16,894 bases of DNA from NCBI GenBank assembly GCA_014523495.1, contig JAATVM010000155.1, positions 1 through 16,894 on the forward strand, read 5' to 3'. Shown here piece after piece: positions 14,720 through 16,894 of the stretch. Position 1 is the first letter of the stretch, and the number at the start of each line of letters is the position of its first letter. The notes beneath the pieces were generated by a model that made no database searches, had not been told where the DNA came from, and saw only the letters and a list, made by a program, of their open reading frames with translations. The stretch comes from Nitrososphaerales archaeon TH1920. Lineage in GTDB: Archaea; Thermoproteota; Nitrososphaeria; Nitrososphaerales; Nitrososphaeraceae. Both the position numbers and the translations under genes were made by a program.

Positions 14720-14845
14720 GTGAAATATCTGAAAAAGGCCTTTGAACTTCTAGAGCCATTCAACGTTGAAACTGAGGAATTAAATTCAAATATTAAAAAT
14801 ACAAAAGGTTTGATAATAGTAAGAAAGGGACTTTACTATGCTTAA
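14720..14845 (+). CDS. Candidate small protein, 41 residues, GTG start
   Basis: The frame reads KYLKKAFELLEPFNVETEE, then NIKNTKGLIIVRKGLYYA before TAA. It looks like an amphipathic helix followed by a short strand, with balanced charge, which is better than a random AT-rich frame. A TATA box sits just upstream and there is no Shine-Dalgarno, consistent with a leaderless GTG start. It lies upstream of a small membrane-protein gene on the same strand (61 bp gap). Family unknown; it could also be a remnant. Confidence 0.35.
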   Translation: MKYLKKAFELLEPFNVETEELNSNIKNTKGLIIVRKGLYYA

Positions 14846-14894
14846 AGTGGTCGTTTCACCGTATATCCCTTATGAATTCGAAAATAATTAGAAA

Positions 14895-14898
14895 GGAG
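14895..14898 (+). promoter_or_regulatory. Ribosome binding site deciding a TTG start
   Basis: GGAG inside GAAAGGAGAT is a strong Shine-Dalgarno match 8 bases before the TTG at 14907. It supports TTG as the true start of the small membrane protein and suggests this gene is internal to a longer transcript rather than leaderless. Confidence 0.55.
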
Positions 14899-14906
14899 AT
14901 TTTGAA

Positions 14907-15170
14907 TTGAGTATCATACTAGGTACTCCTCTCTTAAGAACAAAAGAAATTACAAAGTCAAAACATGGTGAACCAAAGACCTCATCCATATTGCTAATAT
15001 CAGCAGCAATAATTATGGCAATTATTTTGTTGACATATGCAGGAATGTCATACACAGAAGGCATGAAACAGCACGCTACATGTCGTGATAAAATAATAGG
15101 ATTTGAACAACGTGGAATGTATCCAAGTCCAGGGGAGTTTAGATTAGCATTATCATTCTGTGGCAGTTGA
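14907..15170 (+). CDS. Small single-TM membrane protein, unknown
   Basis: The 87-residue product has a polar N-terminal tail (RTKEITKSKHGEPK) and one membrane segment at about residues 26-48 (SSILLISAAIIMAIILLTYAG). Its 39-residue C-terminal tail has two cysteines (C59 in HATCRDK, C85 in SFCGS) and YPSPGEF. Positive residues before the segment suggest the C-terminal part is outside, where the cysteines could pair. The TTG start is favoured by the ribosome binding site. No family recognised; it may be read together with the small ORF at 14720. Confidence 0.55.
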   Translation: MSIILGTPLLRTKEITKSKHGEPKTSSILLISAAIIMAIILLTYAGMSYTEGMKQHATCRDKIIGFEQRGMYPSPGEFRLALSFCGS

Positions 15171-15205
15171 TATACATGTATGAATTAATTTTAAAAGAAA
15201 GGCAT

Positions 15206-15213
15206 TATTATAA
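15206..15213 (+). promoter_or_regulatory. TATA-like box before the frameshifted Cys/His gene
   Basis: TATTATAA sits 28-35 bp before the ATG at 15241, a spacing that predicts a leaderless transcript. A palindrome lies exactly between this box and the ATG. Confidence 0.4.
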
Positions 15214-15240
15214 GACTCGCTTATTTGCACTCTGCGAGTC
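15214..15240. promoter_or_regulatory. Operator-like inverted repeat at a start codon
   Basis: GACTCGC (15214-15220) and GCGAGTC (15234-15240) form a perfect 7-bp inverted repeat with a 13-base centre, touching the TATA-like box on one side and the ATG at 15241 on the other. Half-sites 20 bp apart centre-to-centre (two helical turns) suit a dimeric regulator blocking the transcription start. As RNA it would be a hairpin, but a leaderless mRNA would not contain it. Confidence 0.45.
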
Positions 15241-15481
15241 ATGTTATTGGACAGCAACCATTCTTATGAAATAAGTTATCAATGTCCTATTTGCCTTAGC
15301 AAATATGTTGCATTGATGCCTTTGATTTTGAGCAAAACTGAGGATTGTAGATTAAATTTTCAACCATGACACACATGGTAATCATGTTTCAGGTAGCCAT
15401 GATGCCATAAACCATCGCCGTCAACCTCGACAAGCACGCAAGGACCCAAAAACGCTTATCAGTAGTAATCCAACAGGCTAG
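15241..15481 (+). pseudogene. Small Cys/His (zinc-binding-like) protein gene with a frameshift
   Basis: From ATG 15241 the frame reads MLLDSNHSYEISYQCPIC and continues to TEDCRLNF before stopping at TGA 15367-15369 (42 residues). Skipping one base after the TTTT run at 15357-15360 moves into a frame open from 15356 to TAG 15479-15481. It reads NHDTHGNHVSGSHDA, then NHRRQPRQARKDPKTLISSNPTG: in total about 79 residues with CPxC, another Cys and a His cluster, like a small zinc-ribbon. The join at a homopolymer suggests a single-base insertion, by mutation or sequencing error. TTT-C is also a possible +1 slip site. The region from about 15395 is less AT-rich than its surroundings. No family name is assigned. 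Confidence 0.5.
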
Positions 15482-15571
15482 GCTTTATGAACTGTTAATA
15501 CTGCTCTCAGTCAAATCAATAATTATCTTTTTAAATAAAATTTATTATAGGTTAATGATGAAGGAATATTG

Positions 15572-16228
15572 ATGAATAAACTGGTTTTCATGATAGATCA
15601 ACAAGTGGAGAAAAAAAGTCTTCTAAAACATCCATTTTACAAGATGTGGTCTAATGGAGAATTAAGCTTAGATCATTTACAGGGATATTCATTAGAATAT
15701 TTTCAATTAGTGAAAGTGGTACCAGAGATGGTTAACAATATCAAGTTAATGTTACAAGATCCGAATTTGCAAAATACAATTGAAGAGAGTCACAGGGAAG
15801 AATCAAGTCATATTGAACCATGGATAAGATTTGCCAATTCTCTTGGAACACCAAAACAAGATCTACTGAATTATGTTTGTGACGGGAATACAAGAAATGC
15901 CATATCTAGTATCGTACAATTAACTAAGAAGTCAGTTGATGAGGGTGTATGTGCAATGTACGCATATGAAATGGATTTGCCAAATATAAGTAGATCAAAG
16001 ATCGACGGCTTAAGGAAATTCTACAACATCTCTAGTGTAGATTCAACAAGGTATTTTGAAATACATCAGGAGGCAGATATCAGACATGCAGAAATATGGA
16101 GAAGACTCATCAAAAATATTCCAGATCATAACCATGACATTTGCTTCAATGCCGCAGCCAACTCTCTTGATGCACAAAACTTATTGCTGGATGCTGTTTA
16201 TGAAAAATACGTAAGACACCACAACTAA
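15572..16228 (+). CDS. CADD-family heme-oxygenase-like diiron protein (TenA/PqqC superfamily)
   Basis: I choose ATG 15572 (AAGG at 15561-15564 upstream) over the TTG just before it, giving 218 residues. The all-helical fold shows HPFYKMWSNGELSLDHLQGYSLEYF (20-44), EESHREESSHIEPW (71-84), YAYEMDLPNISRSKIDGL (130-147) and YFEIHQEADIRHAEIW (161-176). Candidate metal ligands are a Glu near 71-72, H80, E133, H165, D169 and H172. Chlamydial CADD uses Tyr27 and Lys152 as self-sacrificed sources for 4-aminobenzoate; Y23 and K143 align by spacing (K is 10 residues after the YAYE Glu in both). Formation of pABA for folate-type or tetrahydromethanopterin cofactors is therefore likely, though TenA or PqqC-like functions remain possible. 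Confidence 0.85.
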   Translation: MNKLVFMIDQQVEKKSLLKHPFYKMWSNGELSLDHLQGYSLEYFQLVKVVPEMVNNIKLMLQDPNLQNTIEESHREESSHIEPWIRFANSLGTPKQDLLNYVCDGNTRNAISSIVQLTKKSVDEGVCAMYAYEMDLPNISRSKIDGLRKFYNISSVDSTRYFEIHQEADIRHAEIWRRLIKNIPDHNHDICFNAAANSLDAQNLLLDAVYEKYVRHHN

Positions 16229-16305
16229 CTTAGATGATTATAGAAAAATAATATACTATAGTTCAAATTCCAGAAACCCAATTTCTCTTCATTTTATTCA
16301 AAACC

Positions 16306-16313
16306 TTTATACA
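16306..16313 (+). promoter_or_regulatory. TATA box for the CAT-anticodon tRNA
   Basis: TTTATACA in a strongly AT-rich stretch lies about 26-33 bp before the tRNA 5' end at 16339, the usual archaeal spacing. Confidence 0.5.
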
Positions 16314-16338
16314 TATTTTAATATCGAAAAACTTTGTC

Positions 16339-16413
16339 GGGCCCATAGCTCAGCCTGGTCAGAGCGACCGGCTCATAACCGGTCGGCCGGGGGTTCAAAT
16401 CCCCTTGGGCCCA
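16339..16413 (+). tRNA. tRNA with CAT anticodon, probably tRNA-Ile2
   Basis: GGGCCCA (16339-16345) pairs with TGGGCCC (16406-16412), with discriminator A at 16413 and no encoded CCA. The D arm is GCTC...GAGC, the anticodon arm ACCGG-CTCATAA-CCGGT, and the T arm GGGGG-TTCAAAT-CCCCT. The anticodon CAT could be Met or Ile2. The three consecutive G-C pairs of initiator tRNA in the anticodon stem are absent, and the GGGCCC acceptor with A73 is typical of archaeal isoleucine tRNAs. I therefore favour Ile2, in which C34 would be changed to agmatidine by TiaS. No intron. An integrase gene starts 70 bp downstream, so the 3' end is a likely attachment site. Confidence 0.9.
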
Positions 16414-16466
16414 TTATGTATAAGGGCTCAAATACTAGACTATTTACCATATTATACAAGGAAAAA

Positions 16467-16473
16467 GGGAGGT
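16467..16473 (+). promoter_or_regulatory. Strong ribosome binding site of the integrase gene
   Basis: GGGAGGT lies 10 bases before the ATG at 16484. It fixes the start and shows that the transcript has a leader, unlike most neighbours. Confidence 0.6.
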
Positions 16474-16483
16474 CCGATACATA

Positions 16484-16894
16484 ATGCCCACCAAACTTTC
16501 AACAACCATGAAGAAGATCGAATTAGTTCCAAATCCAGATAATGCTAGGTTGATATTTGAATTTCATAATTTCATGATGTCAAATGGCTCTTCTGAAAGA
16601 CACCAAAATAACAACTTGAAAGCAATTATTTTATACGCTAACTATCTAGGACCCACTGTCATTCTTAGTAGTATCAATACTAGTCAAGAAGTTCTTTCGT
16701 TCCTTGATACAAAAATATAAACTAAGCAAGAAGATCTTGACCAAAAATGGATCACAACGTGGAATGATTACCTGCATAGAATAATGCATTTTCTCAGGTG
16801 GTTACACAACAAGAACAGTTCTTCGAGTAGTGGATGTTTATCTATGGAAAATTGGAAAATACCGGTATTTTTGCAAATTAAGGAGAAACGAACC
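16484..16894 (+). pseudogene. Tyrosine recombinase/integrase N-terminal domain with an in-frame stop; runs off the window
   Basis: Residues 1-78 (with NPDNARLIFEFHNFMM, SSERHQNNNLKAIILYANYLG and EVLSFLDTKI) match the SAM-like core-binding domain of thaumarchaeal site-specific integrases. A TAA at 16718-16720 ends the frame, but the same frame continues without a shift: TKQEDLDQKWITTWNDYLH, RIMHFLRWLHNK, and on to the window end. In such proteins DTKI is followed by more of the domain, so one AAA-to-TAA change would explain the stop. The catalytic R...HxxR...Y domain would lie to the right. Its position 70 bp after a tRNA and its orientation fit an element integrated at that tRNA. The protein is probably inactive. 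Confidence 0.75.

Larger units (their letters stand above)
14522..14906. other. 385-bp gap with a TATA box and two small candidate ORFs
   Basis: The first 170 bp hold no gene that I can see. A TATAAATA box at 14696-14703 precedes a GTG-started 41-residue frame at 14720. A second tiny frame (14838-14891, MLKVVVSPYIPYEFENN) overlaps its end; I do not call it a gene. The gap ends in the strong ribosome binding site of the next gene. Confidence 0.4.

Noticed and set aside
14838..14891. 17-residue frame MLKVVVSPYIPYEFENN
   Set aside because: Too short, overlaps the previous small frame, and has no start signal of its own.
15172..15181. Perfect palindrome ATACATGTAT right after the small membrane protein gene
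   Set aside because: Ten-base AT-rich palindromes are expected by chance in this sequence and no second copy was seen.
15375..15565. Alternative frame reading MVIMFQVAMMP, stop, TIAVNLDKHARTQKR and onward
   Set aside because: It overlaps the frame with the His cluster, contains a stop, and turns into AT-rich low-quality sequence; the CPxC plus His-cluster reading is more coherent.
16339..16413. Initiator tRNA-Met
   Set aside because: The anticodon stem lacks the three consecutive G-C pairs of initiators and the acceptor stem resembles archaeal tRNA-Ile.

Overview
The window looks like a chromosomal stretch of an ammonia-oxidising-type archaeon (Nitrososphaeria/Thaumarchaeota), most like the AT-rich soil genus Candidatus Nitrosocosmicus. 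This is inferred from the combination of an archaeal Nre DNA-repair protein with a PCNA-binding tail, an archaeal-type isoprenyl diphosphate synthase, a CADD/TenA-type protein, a tRNA intron with a bulge-helix-bulge fold, TATA boxes about 25 bases before leaderless starts, and a thaumarchaeal-style tyrosine recombinase. No 16S rRNA or ammonia monooxygenase gene is present, so the genus is not proven.

Left third (1-6930): a possible gene tail at the edge, a secreted beta-sandwich-like protein, two divergent START/SRPBCC-fold proteins, a 14-TM MFS drug-efflux-type transporter, Nre, a small secreted four-cysteine protein and a secreted RTX-type Ca2+-binding beta-roll protein. Most are single genes with their own promoters; this is a surface/stress/housekeeping mix rather than one operon.

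Middle (7049-12822): a stand-alone Cas4/RecB-like Fe-S nuclease, a flavodoxin-fold FMN reductase, a terminase-type ATPase that stops where the nuclease domain should begin, a PP2C phosphatase, a VOC-fold protein, a small acidic protein with a 24-bp tandem repeat followed by an IrrE-like mini-metallopeptidase, and a shortened isoprenyl diphosphate synthase. The separated nuclease and packaging-type ATPase, and the acidic protein/metallopeptidase pair, are the most system-like arrangements.

Right third (12991-16894): tRNA-Glu(TTC) on the minus strand with a 28-nt intron in its D-loop, a luciferase-like (LLM) flavin/F420 oxidoreductase, a small ORF, a small one-TM protein, a frameshifted small Cys/His protein gene behind an operator-like palindrome, a CADD-family protein retaining the residues linked to 4-aminobenzoate formation, and a CAT-anticodon tRNA (probably Ile2). 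A tyrosine recombinase gene starts 70 bp after that tRNA and carries an in-frame stop. This end looks like the edge of an integrated element that continues to the right.

I found no CRISPR array, rRNA, or complete insertion sequence.
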